Shown here: in pieces, positions 33,526 to 62,420 of the stretch
Numbering within the stretch: the first letter of the stretch is position 1
Layout of the letters: the number at the start of each line of letters is the position of its first letter
NCBI RefSeq assembly: GCF_964340395.1
Contig: NC_135562.1
Coordinates: 402,001 to 466,000 of the forward strand
DNA: 64,000 nucleotides
Source: Glandiceps talaboti
Taxonomy: Eukaryota > Hemichordata > Enteropneusta > Spengelidae
Direction of reading: 5' to 3'
Position numbers and translations under genes: made by a program
The notes under the pieces: generated by a model
Database searches by the model: none
What the model was told of the DNA's origin: nothing
The model's input: the letters and a program-made list of their open reading frames with translations, nothing else

Positions 33526-35351
33526 AAATATTGACATATGAAATGTTGCCTGCGCAGTCAACTAGAGTGCTCTCTAGGGCCTATTCAAGCCTGCTAGGCT
33601 ATAGTGCCCACGTTGATAAATATTCATGAACTTATTTTTAACACCTTTTTTATATCGGATTATCCTTACCAGAGACATCTAGATCCCCAGAAGTATTTGT
33701 CAAGGTAGTGGTACTGGCACTTCATTTTATTGCATAAAACTCAGCCACCTCTATGTCTCCTTTTGCTTTATTTGTGTGATTGGCTGATTTAATTAAACTA
33801 TGTACAGCATGATCACCATGTAAATAGCCCCTTAGATTGGTGAGATTTACAAAAGCTGTGTGTACATTTCTCTGGTCCAGGTAGCCTGAAAGATCCAGGT
33901 ATTGCTTCAGCATTCACACAGTGATTGGTTACATAAGTGAACCAATGACTGGATCTTTCACACTACAGTTTGGTTGGACACACACAAACATTTCACCAAT
34001 GAAATAATGGGTGGGTGTAAAATCATAGTTGGAAGAGCTGGACTACTGCTGTTAACCAATCACACACAATAAGTGAGAAATGCATAATTTCAAATGAAAA
34101 CATTCCAAACAATACTAAGGGTTTAAACATAGAACTATATTTAACTATATTCAACTCTGTGACACTGGCAGTACTTTCATGAGTGTAGCGAGTGCAAGTG
34201 CAGCAGAAAACAAATAAAAGTGCAAATACCCCTGAGTACCCACACTGGAACTCATGTGGCATGGGATTAGGTTCTTATTACATATTCTGTTTATCCAGAA
34301 TAACAAATTTCCATAGACATGACACTATGCAATCACGTGTTTTTGATTATAACGAATGACCATGCCTACATTTGCATATCATTTGCATGCAGGTATGCAA
34401 TAATGCTTTCGGTATTGTAATACATGTAGTGCTAATACCAATAGTATGCATGCACATCGGTGCAAATAATCCCTGGTACATATGTAATAGTACTCTATAC
34501 TACTAGGTGATGACAGATATAACATTCACTAAATCTTTACTATCACAAGACAATCAATAAATCAATCGTGGCAGCTGATTAGATATATACTACTAAGTAG
34601 TACTCAGCAACTCGACTTGGCAAGTACAAGAACTGTATGGGCACTAGTCAATCTTTTTTCTTGGTTATTCTGTGTCAAGTGAAAATCTAACATATTTATT
34701 TTCTTTTGCAAATATTCCAGCAGTGTAACACTGGGACTAACACTAATGTTATGTTGCGTCCTACCTGCCCCCCCCCCCCCAATAATAATGACATGTATAT
34801 GTCTAGAGCACTACTGACAACTAACGTATAAGGAAACCTGGACACAATTCAGGCATATGTTACTTATTCAACCAATCCATGGTAGCCATGAAATTACCAA
34901 GTTTTTATTACTGAGTTTGCAGGCTTTGTGAAAATAATGCATGCATGGTTGACCATGGTTAAGAAGTGTGATTGATAGCATACATGTACATCACACATTT
35001 ATCAACTCCATCATCCCCTATACGTGTATATTGTAGCGTTTAAAAAATACATTTATAATATATTGACTTGTAGCATTTGGTGGGAATCTGCAAGTGTTGT
35101 GCATGTATAAATATAAGGCCAGTTTCAACATCATCCACTGGTATTTTGAATAGACTTACAAAAAAGAAATTACAGTGATAACATTATTTTATTATATCAT
35201 AAACAATATGATGATAACTGATGAACTTGGGGCAGTAACTATATTATTAAGTGAGTTCCAAAATGTCATTGTCAGGTAAAATGCAAGAATGTACACAATC
35301 ACCATACACAATATGTTTGTCCATCTGTCTGTCTGTCTGTTTGTCCTTCCA

Positions 35352-35388
<37 letters not shown>

Positions 35389-36570
35389 TTTTTTACTCGC
35401 ATGTCTTCTCCAAATATACCCATCAAGCTGTCTGTCTACCAGTAGTATCACAGCATCAGTCTAACTATCTATCACTTGGTCTGTCTCTGTCTTTCTGTCA
35501 GATCTGTCCCTCTGTCTGTCTTTCACTCCGTCTACATGTCTGTCATTCAACCTCTCAAATATGCAGTAGCTGTATGAATTAATTGTTTAGCATTCCGTTG
35601 TGTTTTATAATACCCTAACGATGTACACTAGTGTTGCGTGGAGAAATTTCTTCTAACATATCAACATTTTGTGTGCCCCAAGTACCTCTTCCACTCACAG
35701 CAAAACCCTAAAAAACTGAAATTTACAATGAAGTTACCATATTTCTAATTTTGACATACACTGTATTAGATTTTGTCTTAATTTTACTGAGCTCACAATA
35801 AATTTTTTCATGTATGGTTTGATAGCAATTTGGATAATTCTTAACATGATCTAAATTACTCCTAGACCATCCTAGTACCATAATATACATCATATGATTT
35901 ACAACACGGTTACTTTTCATTACACAACAGGAATTCTAAATCCTTTTTTTCCCTCAGGTAACAGTACTTAAAGTAAAGTGGTAAATTGAATTGGGTGGAT
36001 TATTTGTAGTTGTAAGGTGTAACATTACATATTTGATTAAGCAGTATGATTGCTGTGGAAGCTGACAATAAAAGAAACCACTTTACTATGTCACTGACAA
36101 AGGAGAATCAATATTGATTTACAGCTGCAGCATTCAACAGTAGCTGTGAACTATGAATGGGGGGCTATTAATAACGAGAGATAATTTGCATAGAAAAAAC
36201 ATGTCACTTTCTATTACATTCTGAACATCAATGTCTATGGTTATAAAATGCTGTTGGATTTGCAGACTTAGATTGTTTATGAAATAGTCATGACTTCTTT
36301 AGGTTGTTGCTTATTTTCCCAAAAACTAGAAACAACATTGCTACTTAATTACATAAACAACCCCTAACATCATGAACAAATGTTGATACGAAAGCATATT
36401 CTTTGAGATTTATATCACTGGACATATTTATTATTTTACAGATGTGTGTATACTCTATGGAAAAACTATACTGCACTTTTTGGTAAAAACACTATCAGTA
36501 ATTTAGTTTTGGAAAATGTTACTTTCCTATTTTAAAGTTACTTTAATTCCTTTTTCAAAATTTACTTTAA
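33526..36570. other. Intergenic DNA, no gene seen
   Basis: Includes a poly-C run near 34770-34783 and (GTCT)n microsatellites (about 35318-35395 and 35475-35525). No coding signature. Confidence 0.55.
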
Positions 36571-36931
36571 AGTGGTCATATGGATGACGATTGGGGTATT
36601 TATTTTGGATTCTTAATTCATAAAGCTATGTTATCATCGCTTCCTACTTGCAAAATCAATATGAAACAACATTGACAAAGTGTGCGTTTGTAACTCAATA
36701 CATGTACACTAAAAAAAATGCGTAAAAAGGGTTGTTATTGTATGTATAATAACAAAGATTTTACATGGTTATTCATCTTTTGCATATTATTAAGTTAAAA
36801 GCAAAGATTTGGCATATGTTGTTTCAAATTGATTTTTTTTTTCAAATAGGAAACCATGATAAAAAAAAAATTTAAATCCAAAATCCAAAATAAATACCCA
36901 ATCCTCATCTATATGACTGAATTTGAGTGCT
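36571..36931. mobile_element. Most complete copy of the palindromic MITE family (copy D)
   Basis: A ~150-base left arm begins gtggtcatatggatgacgat, and the right arm is its inverted counterpart ending in aatcctcatctatatgac. It has no ORF. The arms contain the shared atcgcttcctacttgcaaaa / ttgtaactcaata parts. Total about 360 bp. Confidence 0.82.
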
Positions 36932-37399
36932 TGCATTCTAAAATAAGGTGATGATAAAATTCAAATATTCCAATTGTTCACTTGAAATTATAAACAGTAA
37001 ACTGTCTTAATATATTCAATATAAAGGTTCTGATCCTTTTATAATTTACACATATATTTATTATAATATTGAAAATCATATTCAGCTTCTCAAGTATATA
37101 TATAATTGCATTCAATTGGTTGGATAAAAATCACTCGCCATCAACCATTGTTGTCTCACATACAGCCAAAGTTAATTTGTTAGTACGGATGGATTGAATT
37201 ATATTGATTGATAAATGGCTTCAGCAGCGTGGCTTTATAAAGACGGCTGTTAAAGGTGTCCTCCCACAGGTCACTGCTAGTATGAATGTATATTGGAAAA
37301 TGTATTTGTTTTGCGGTTCTGACCTCAGCGAAGGCAAGGGTGATATAGAAATACAAGCGATGAATTATTCATGAATTACAAGTTAGTACAAACGTTGTT

Positions 37400-38056
37400 T
37401 TGTTCATATATATTTTAAACCTCTCATCGCAGTCAATGACCTGAGTTCGTCTCCTCACAGTAGATAGTGTGTCAAGTACAGGAATGCAGTGAAGCAGGCC
37501 TAATTTTAAACACATTGTCATAGATTCGTACTGCACTCATCAAGCGCTGACGTATAGCAAAGTTAAGATCGTTGTCGTCCTTGTAATTCAAGTTCACACT
37601 GTGCGATGATACCACCGTCGCGACGCACAATTTACAGAAAATTTGTGAAGGTATTTCTCCTACCTGCTTTAGAATTTTCAACTTCAACGCGGCGAAGACC
37701 TTCGGAAGTACTTCTTATATTCGCGATGTTTCTACCGTTGTATGATGTCCGTCAACTGTACATTTACAATAAAAATATCAACGTACATAATACCTAGCAC
37801 AGAGGAAGGCCAGAGTAAATATAAGTCACCGTAAAAGGCCCCGCCTCGTTTTGAATCAGGTGTAATACGGTAGCTGTATAATAGTTTACCAGGGACTTCC
37901 CTCTCTACTCTTATCAAGAGATTCTTGTGTTGAACGTTTTTTTTAAACGAAAGTATTGTTCGTACGAGCACCGGTGGCGCTCTACAGAGCCGGATTTGGA
38001 CTCGCACCATAGGGCGCCCAGGACGATGTACAAACAAACAAACAAACAAACAAAGT
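37400..38056. other. GC-richer patch ending in (CAAA)n, function unknown
   Basis: This stretch is visibly richer in CpG than its surroundings (cgtcgcgacg near 37616, ggcgctct, gggcgcccagg near 38010). It has donor-like AAAGCAG|GTAGGA on minus near 37665 and ends in caaacaaacaaa (38032-38055). It could be a promoter/5' UTR exon for the minus-strand gene at 21 kb or an old retroposon with a CAAA tail. No protein family is recognisable. Confidence 0.35.
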
Positions 38057-38274
38057 AAATATGCATGGGAAAAAGAATAATGTTATTTTAAACTTATGGA
38101 TAACAATCTATAGACATGTATATATGGGACTATATACTATATTATTATTGGAGAGTTTGATTGTAAAGAGATAAATTGTTAATACAACAGGTAATCACAA
38201 GATCCATGTGGAGTAGTGGTTAAAGTAAATGGACTTCAAAACCTAGGCCTATACAACAGGTTCAGGTTCCCAGT

Positions 38275-38535
38275 AGAATAGAGTAGAGTAGAGTAGAGTA
38301 GAGTAGAGTAGAGTAGAGTAGAGTAGGATGGAGTGGAGAATAGTGGAGTGGAATTGAGTGGAGTAGGGTAGAGTGGGGTAGAGTGGAGTGGGTAGAGTGG
38401 ATTGGAGTGGAGTGTGGTACGGTGGAGTAGAGTGGAGTGGGGTAGAGTCGAGTAGAGTGGGGTACGGTGGAGTGGAGTAGAGTGGGGTGGAGTGGAGTGG
38501 AGTTGAATAGAGTAGAGTGGAGTGGAGTGGAATAA
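38275..38535. repeat. (AGAGT/GGAGT)n pentanucleotide satellite
   Basis: Starts as pure gagta units and becomes a mosaic of gagtg, gggta and ggagt. Ser-Thr-Pro-Leu ORFs in several frames are artefacts. Confidence 0.97.
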
Positions 38536-41019
38536 TAAACATACAAGGACATTCATCAACATTTTTATTTTGAAAAGTTTATTTCATTCTTGTTCAAGTT
38601 TCCAAGTATTTTTAAATTACAGTTTAACAATATACATTGTACATGGTATCTTTAAAAAGACATTCCTGGCTTGATACATCTCTACTATTTCTGAATACAG
38701 GATTCTCCCCAGTCACAAGAAGTAGTGGTCAGTAATTAATATTCATAAATATTAATGTTCATGAGGTAAATCAAATACAGGTTGTGTCTTAAACTGTGTT
38801 ATAACTTAAATGCTATACAATAGTGAATTTCAGAGTCCACATTGTTGCTGAGTGACAGAGCATCTTCAATCAAAAACCTGGGTCATAGTATGGGGTCATG
38901 ATTTTTTTGTCTAAGCTACCATGCATGTAGGTGTAGTTTTTCTACTTGCATGAGCTTGAATAAGACATTTGTTTCTTGTAAGAGCATTTGATAGGAAGAC
39001 AAATAACTTTTCAGAACCATTCCATGTAGATACACTGCCACAAGTTGGTATACACCTACTTTGTGGTATGATTTCTAACAATATGACAATTCAATTATCA
39101 AGCTAGACAACTGCATAAACCCAAAAATCTAATGGGGAAAGATGTGCTTCACCTCCTTGTTTCAATCAAAATTGACTAACAACAAAGTGACTCCACATTT
39201 TAAACACTGTCCTTTGACTGAGAGTGGTAATTACATAGCAACAAACTGAACTCAGAAATTTGATAATAGCCACTTGTGTCATTCACCTTTCCACAATCAT
39301 TTGTGAATCATGATGAGGCTAGAATGACATATGATAAAATAAGTAATGGCACACAGTATAGTGTGGATTGCAAGCTACGTTGTGTTGCTCAGCCCTCACT
39401 GGCTTGCTCAATGTGTAAGGACACTCGTGCCACAGCATACCTTACAGACTAAGTATAGTGTAGACTGTAACATACGTCATGTCACTCCGCCATCAGTGAC
39501 CTAGGTTGCCCGATGTGTGAGGACACTCGCATCACAGCATACCTTTCAGATTAATTATGGTGTACACTGTAACATTTGTCATGTCCCTCATTGACCTGGA
39601 TGGGGTTGCCCGATGTGTGAGGGTGCCCAAGACATGGCATATCTTACAGTCCAAGTATAATGGTAACTGAGAGGAACTTGTATAATTCAAGGCTTTGACT
39701 TTATATAGCCTTTTTTTTAGATTTTACTTCTCAACATTTCTCAATACAAGCAAGTTGGCATAGCAGATAAAGTTGTTATGTAAAGTGCATTGAACTCTGA
39801 CAAAAAGTTTGAATAACACTGCAGGTTTGAATGCTCGCTTAAGTTTTCTGAAAATATATTTACATCCTGTTAAGGATCTTTGTTCACCCAAGAAAATCAT
39901 TTTACTATAAAAGTTAATAGGTTAGCATTAGGTTCTATAAGTAGCATACAAAGAATGGTAATACTCATGGTAACAATATTGTCTATAACATAATGAAGGG
40001 GGTTTTAGTCTCAAATCAACAATATTGTCTATGACATCATCACATGATATGAGGGCATGTTTTAACAGTACAGTATGGAAAAAAATGACAAATGAGTGGT
40101 AAATTCATATCTGGTATGGTGACATTATAATATTCATTTATTCTGGATCTCACTTCTGGCTCCAAGCAGTGTTCCTAGTAACCAAGCCACCAGATCTTTT
40201 AGTTAACTGATAATCAGAATTTGGCATGTTAGTATAGGTACGTGCGAACATAGTTTCGCATAAACTCACCACTGTCTATAACATATGTGCATTGGTATGT
40301 ATATACTTGCATTGGTATGTATACTTGCATTGGTATGTATACTTGCATTGTGTTGTAGTTCTTTGAAATAGTACAATAAAATCCTCAACATAAATATTTG
40401 CATTATTTTGCACTCACAGAAAATTAATAGCTCAATAAAGAAATACAGTCAGAAATTAAACTTAAATAAAAAATAAAACTCGTTGAAAATAAATATCTTG
40501 TTAACATTAAAAAAAAATAGTTGCCAAAGTATGGTAAGATAGCTGCAAGTGGTACTGTAGTTTTATGCAGTGTTGTTAGATTTTACAAAGATCATCTACA
40601 GCAAACAAGAGTATCAATAAACAGGTTTGCATCTAAGCAGGTCTTTTCTTAAACAGTTTAAATGAAACCTTAAGATTCTATTTATAATCTTTAAAGTTAC
40701 TCCCTTTTTCTATACTATGGTATGGACCAATGCCATTGTTTGAATGCTGTGACTGGACTACTTAACCTTGAAATGGGATGGGTGGGGTACTACAGTGACC
40801 TACAATGCAGATTGTAGATAGTAATTTTACAACAATTAGTTCAACAACAGCAAAAAGCAATATCTCAAACATATATAGGACTTGACAAAGTGAAGGACAG
40901 AAAGTTGTTTTTGTTTAGTTAAGATATGTTTTAAAATCAGAACATGGTATACATTTTGTGTGTGTTATATGAAATTTTATTCCCATGTATAAAATACATG
41001 TATTGTAGATAATTTCCGA

Positions 41020-41235
41020 TATATTCTAGCATGGGACATGTCTTCTGGTATTGGCAGGTAGCTAATAACTAAATACATTCTAGCATGGGACATATCTTCT
41101 GGTATTGGCAGGTAGCTAATAACTAAATACATTCTAGCATGGGACATATCTTCTGGTATTGGCAGGTAGCAAATAACTAAATACATTCTAGCATGGGACA
41201 TATCTTCTGGTATTGGTAGGTAGCAAATAACTAAG
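41020..41235. repeat. ~54-bp repeat, four copies
   Basis: Unit attctagcatgggacatatc, then ttctggtattggcaggtagc. Minus-strand repeat ORF only. Confidence 0.92.
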
Positions 41236-43424
41236 CTAACAAGGAAACATATTACGGAATTTCATCAATGGCAAGACCTGGGGATCTTCCTATTTGGATC
41301 TGAAGGAAAAGGGGCAAGAAGGGAGTAATGAAATATGGAATGACAAGTTGTAATGATCTGAGAGAATTTCTATATTGAAATCCTTTTCTTGATATGTTTT
41401 ACGTTATGTATATGACAAAACTTGACTCTTTAGGATTAAGTAGACTTTGCAAGGATTTAGGGATCATACATGGATTAAAAAGGGATTATCCTATTAAGAT
41501 TATATCACCTGCATAGTAATACTAAATGACTATATGCATTTATTTATAATATGCAATTTTAGTTTGAATTTGATCCCTCTATCATATTTGGTGTTCCCAT
41601 GGTGCAAAGTTTACATAAAATATACTTATAAATAAGTGCTCATGAATGAGACTGAAATTTACATACATAATAATCCAATCATATCAAGTTGAGTGACTCA
41701 CTTGTCAATAAAATGCACATATTGATATTAGAACTGAAATGTACGAATATAACGTTTCCAAAACAACAAGTTCATTCGATCAGTTTTCAATGAAATGCAC
41801 ATGACATTAAATATTAAGCTAAATCTACACCAGATTTTTGACTATGTCAATGGCTCACTTGTCAATGAAATCACAGATAAGTAACACAGATGAAATGAAC
41901 ACATCAAAACTGAAGCTGAAATTTATGAATATATAGTTTCCAAAATGTTAAAGTTGACTCACTCAGTTTTCAATGAAATGCAACATACCACTAAATATGG
42001 GGTTATATTTAAACTCCATTTTCAATAAAATGCACACAACATCAAACATTGGGCCTGGAATTTTAAAATTGTAAAGCTCCAAATTGCTAAAAAAAACATT
42101 TCAATGAAATGCACATAACATGAAAATGGGGCTGGAATTGCAAAATATATAGTTTCAACAATTCAAATTCGTTCACTCACATTTTTGTGAAATGCACACA
42201 ACATCAAATAATTGGGCTAAATCTTAAAACATTCTTCTGGCAATGCAAGGTCAAAGGTCATTGGTTAACTTACAAATGAAATCCACATAAAATCAAAATT
42301 TAGGTTAAATGTTAGGGAATAAAATTATGTAAAGTTCTACTATGCAAAGTTCATTGTTTTCAAAGAAATGCACGTGATAATGGACAGTGAACTGACGTTT
42401 ACACAAGAGAATGTTGCAAGTTCATTGGTTTATGATGTATAGAACAAATAAAACAATAGATAGCTACCAAACACTCCATAGGATGGAACACTGCAAAACT
42501 TTAAACTATTCTGAATATAAGTTAATGAAGGAAAAGCACACGTCAATTTGATAACACTTTCACTGCAAATACATGGCTTTAGTTTAATATTTACAAAGTT
42601 ATACAAACGTTGAGTTACCTATCCATTCAAAATAAATAAATTCTAAAACTATTTATATTCACCATTAATCCCTTAACAAAAAAAATCCCTATTTTTTACT
42701 TGTTTCTAAAAAGCAGAAAAAAATGTCATATTGTGAACAAAATTTCAACAACATTGCTTTTATAAGGAGACTATCATATTACTTTTCTTTCAATTAGCGT
42801 TTTCAAATTTCTCCTTGCACAAATAAAAATCAATAAACCATGTATAACTATAAGGTTTCAAAATTAGATAGCTAGGTTTCAATATGAAGGAAATTAAATT
42901 TAAATGTAAAAATGATATTGGTGACAAAAATTAGATTACTTATATTAATACGTCGTTGATATCTTTCTGTCAAAATGTGTAATCTTGCTGTGGAAATGAT
43001 GACAAGATATAACAACGTTTTGATAGGAGAGTCTTATCAATAAAGTCAATTTCTATCAACACTCTGTCTATGTATCTATCTGTGTTTAGAAATATATCAA
43101 TAGCTGCCAAATAGATTTATTAACATCCAGTTTTATCCAAACAAGAAACACAAAGGGAATCATCTCATTATGTGCTTCTATCCAAACAAGAAACACAAAC
43201 GGAATCGTCTCATTATGTGCTTCACCAAAGATAATTCAAAAACTTCAATATTTGACATGATTTTATAGTGTCCATCTGTCTCTTACCAACTTTCACTTTC
43301 TATATTTCAAATCACAATCATTCTTATTTTTCATAATTTGTTTCATTCAGGGATTAAAATGAGTATGATTTGATAGTTAATGGAAACAGATAAAGTAAAT
43401 TACATTGGCCACTGTGTCCAAATA

Positions 43425-43645
43425 CTGAGTCTAACTGGTCATAACCAGTAATCCACTTAGGGTAACTAGTTAGAACCAACAACCCACTCAGACTAACTGG
43501 TGATAACCAACAATCCACTCAGACTAACTAGTCATAACCAGTAATCCACTCAGACTAACTAGTCATAACCAGCAATCCACTCAGACTAACTAGTCATAAC
43601 CAGTAATCCACTTCAACTGACTAGTAACCAGTAATCCACTCAGAA
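43425..43645. repeat. ~31-bp repeat, seven copies
   Basis: Unit cactcagactaactagtcat / aaccagtaatc, with outer copies degenerate. Confidence 0.9.
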
Positions 43646-44244
43646 CAATTGCCAGTGTATACGCATCATTTTCTAGTCAGTCCTAGTCACCAACCAGTTT
43701 GACAAAAGTAGATTGTGCATAGCAAGCCACAGCTGGTGGAATGATTTGTATCTATTTTGATGCAGTGTTTGCTTACCACTGGAATAAAAACTTACACCTG
43801 CTTAGTGGCCAATGTTGTAAACATTAACAAAACTAGTGCTTGCTATATATATCGAGAGATTTTTACATACACAGCTGTTGGGGACTCCTAAAACTGTGCA
43901 AAGAAGACTAGTGTAGTGTGTGAGGTCAAAGGTTAATATGTAAATTGTAATATTACCCGTTTTCTCACTATCAAATCAAATAATCAAATTAGAAACATCC
44001 CTTTATCATTCGCCACAATGGTGTGATCCAAGTGCTCTCTGTCAGGATCACGTCTGCAATCTTGGTTTTCTTGCTAACAGTGAAATTCTCATTTGCATAT
44101 CATTTGCATTGTGGTAAGATATGTTAATTTCAGACTCATCGTTGAGAGTGGAATAATCCATGTAGATAAGGAAACTGGGGGGTGACTGCATGGCTACAGT
44201 CTGACAAACATTTTTAGCTTTATCCTCTTGAAGGCACATTCTCA

Positions 44245-59443
<15,199 letters not shown>

Positions 59444-59732
59444 TGTGATGTCTAGAACTGAATATACAAAATAATATTGTTGTTACTGCAAACATCTTAG
59501 CTTGCTCTAACCTGAGTCTCATTTTTAATACCTATACCAGTATGTGAATGTTTTATCTATCAGAGTGAGACTGTCAACATCATATAACTTCATGAGAAAT
59601 GTCTTTGCATACAAAAATGTACATGCATGCCATTTTTGAGTTTATGTATACTGTACATGTATACTGTGCGTACTGTGTATAAGATGTATATTAATAATTG
59701 TGTTCGATTGAGTGACTTTCAGTCTGTCTCCA

Positions 59733-59775
59733 TGGATGGATGGATGGATGGATGGATGAATGGATGGATGGACTT
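59733..59775. repeat. (ATGG)n microsatellite
   Basis: Tandem atgg units, followed at 59822-59862 by (CTGT)n. Asp-Gly-Trp-Met ORFs are artefacts. Confidence 0.95.
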
Positions 59776-60041
59776 GTTTGTCTGTATGACTTGTTCCTTT
59801 TTGACAGACAAACTGAATACCTGCCTGTCTGTCTGTCGATTCTGTCTGTCTGTCTGTCTGACGACATGTACATGTAGCAGCATAATACATTTGTATGCCA
59901 ATCTCACTGTCTGTTTGACTTGCCTACCTACCTGTAAGTTATTTAAATGCTGTCTTCTACAGAACAAGATAGAAAAGTTACAAAAATAGCTAATACTGGT
60001 AAAGAGAAAAACTTTACAAGCATATTAACATGTCACACCAG

Positions 60042-60173
60042 TTTGGGTAGTTGCTCTTGGTGATTATCAAACTTACAAAGTCTGTACCAGGATGTACACA
60101 AAACAGTTTGGGTAGTTACTCTTGGTGATTATCAAACTTACAAAGTCTGTACCAGGATGTACACAAAACAGAC
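60042..60173. repeat. 66-bp direct repeat, two copies
   Basis: agtttgggtagttgctcttg, then gtgattatcaaacttacaaa, repeated once with almost no change. Confidence 0.92.
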
Positions 60174-60937
60174 ATGTATCTTGACTAATGATGTCCTGCT
60201 ATGTGACAGCTTTATGTTTGATTGCATAGTAACTGGCAATATGCCAGTCAGATGATATCAATCAACAATTTATGACATCTATCTTTATAGGGATGATCGC
60301 ACAATGTTGTAGCACAAGCTCAACAAATGAACATCGTTTACTTAGATAGATCAAACCCCTCCCCTAAATGAACATTCACAAGTGCGACATCAAACAATTA
60401 TATATGATGTAAACTATGCTGAAAACTGTAGCAGTCACACCACTATGATCGATGTAATGTAAAAATATGATTGTAACACATTATAATATAATACTAACAG
60501 AAACCCAGCACCATATATCTCAACATAAGAAGCAAATTTTCATCAACTAACAGCATCTCAGTATTAAATACAAAAGCTGTTATCATTAAAGGAGTGATAG
60601 TTGGTTAAAAGTGCAAAAATGAAGTCCAGTGATCGCATTCATGCCAGACCCCCTCCCCCCCCCCCCTAAACGAATGAAGTTTGCTTACTGAACTTGTGTG
60701 ACATTGTGCAATTATCATCCCTTCAGTTCCAAAATTATATCATGTACAGTGATATTAGTCATTAGTTCTAAATTCATACTTCCTTATCTTGTCATTGTAA
60801 ATATTGTAAATGGAAACACACAATAGTAAATTTAAGGTACATGTAGGTACAGTAAAATCTACTTAAATTTCCACTAACAAAAAAATGTCATGCTTTATAA
60901 ACTGTACTATAGAGACTTGTTTTGGAGTTAGTGTACA

Positions 60938-61195
60938 CAGGGGTGAACAAATCCACAGGTCCTGGGTCCGAGACTAGCGATTTGTTTGGGCGGACCACAC
61001 AAATTTTACCTTGTCTGGTCCAGTTACTATTAGTAACTATGTTAAAAAGTCGTCTGAATAAACAGATTCATAGGTAAGATTTAATGTTTCACATTAGCAG
61101 GACCTTGGCCCACTAATTCTTTCAGCAGGACCACTGGATTTTTTAAGGCACTGGCCCGGGGACCACCAGTTCACAAAATGATTTGTTCACCCCTG
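60938..61195. mobile_element. hAT-like MITE
   Basis: Left end CAGGGGTGAACAAATC; right end is the complement of CAGGGGTGAACAAATC. CAGGGGTG-type termini are usual for hAT elements. A clean 8-bp target duplication is not visible, so the insertion is old or the family call is approximate. Confidence 0.6.
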
Positions 61196-61984
61196 GTATA
61201 TGTAATATACAATGTACATGACTTGCATGGTTCTCTACACCATAGACCCTACTACACGAGTGTAGGGTCTATGTCTACACCAAATAAATATCACCTTCTT
61301 TTTTATTCAGTCTGTGTTATAGTGACTACACTAAAAATAGTTCAGCAGGTATTTTCAAGCACACAATTTTACAAGCAGCTGTTTTGATGTCCTATTAGGA
61401 CACACTATGGACACAGGATGATATCAACATTGGTCAGTGACCATCATACAATCATACATCTCTCAAATTTCTAATTTTAAGAGATTGACTTTCAACATGA
61501 TAGATATTATTAAGATGACAATGGATGGTTGCATGTGTTGCTTAGCAACTGATGTACATCTGTCCTGCGACTGGCAGGAATCTATCGGTACTGTAGCTAC
61601 ATGTAGCCTAAGCCACTGTATGTACACAACTTCATTTCATTCTTCAGGGATCATCAAATGCATACACCTTTATCTTTACTGTGTTTCTATAGAGACTTAA
61701 ACAACTAACTTACTTAATGACATGTTCTATAGACTATTTCCTACGTTATTACAGTTCAAAACTGAAAATAACCGCAATATCTTTTCAAGTTAAAACCTGA
61801 ATCAATAGGTACAGGTACTGTACATCATTACATGTAAGTATTTCAAAACCCGTATAACCAAGGTTATAAGTACATGTACATATATGTACAACTTTACACT
61901 AAGGTTCTCTCTACAATTAATACCATAATACATACATGACTGTATATACAATACAATTATCAAGAACATTTGGTTTTCACTGCA

Positions 61985-62095
61985 AGTGATTCAGTCTGTC
62001 AGTCTGTCTCTCTGTCTGTCTGTCTATCTTAGTATCTATCTACATGTATATACATGTACATGTATCTATATATCTATCTGTCTATCTATTCATCT
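61985..62095. repeat. (GTCT)/(TATC) microsatellites
   Basis: ctgtctgtctgt followed by a tacatgtatatacatgtaca stretch and tatctatc units. Confidence 0.85.
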
Positions 62096-62154
62096 ACAAA
62101 TGTAATACCAGCTAATCTTATGGATATCACAGCTGGGGGGCTAGGGATGCACAC

Positions 62155-62420
62155 AAAAACTTAGTAGTAAAGTTGATGGAGTTTAGTCTTGAAAGTGTCG
62201 GTGTCCTGACTGGCTTTCATATCATGGTTTAGTGAGTTCCAGTCTCTTATGGTTATAGGAAAGAAACTGTGTTGATACGCTTAGTGTTTAAACTGAAGGT
62301 GCTTGAAACGGCCTCTTCTACCCAGTGCTAGAAGATAGGTACATGTATCTCTTGTGATTGCCATCTCTTCATTTACAATTTGCAACAACCTTGGATTTAG
62401 GCACCTATCTGCTAATGGTT
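62155..62420 (-). mobile_element. Decayed LINE reverse-transcriptase C-terminus
   Basis: The minus strand reads RRGRFKHLQF, a stop, then AYQHSFFPITIRDWNSLN, TDTFKTKLHQLYY-stop (TAA at 62161). This is the typical end of a non-LTR retrotransposon ORF2 (SFFPRTIxxWNxLP...FKxxL). The internal stop shows it is inactive. Confidence 0.7.

Larger units (their letters stand above)
38536..44244. other. Downstream region of TDH, no gene seen
   Basis: No coding signature. It may include a long TDH 3' UTR: minus AATAAA occurs near 38565-38585. Contents: a ~110-bp degenerate three-copy repeat (39345-39660), the 54-bp array at 41020, a degenerate region with recurring tcaatgaaatgcaca (41700-42400), a two-copy 48-bp repeat (43128-43222) and the 31-bp array at 43425. 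Confidence 0.5.

Noticed and set aside
37800-38056. tRNA-derived SINE with CAAA tail
   Set aside because: A B-box-like word exists only on the strand opposite to that required by the tail, and no A box was found.
38236-38562. Ser-Thr-Pro-Leu ORFs in three frames
   Set aside because: GGAGT/AGAGT pentanucleotide satellite read in all frames.
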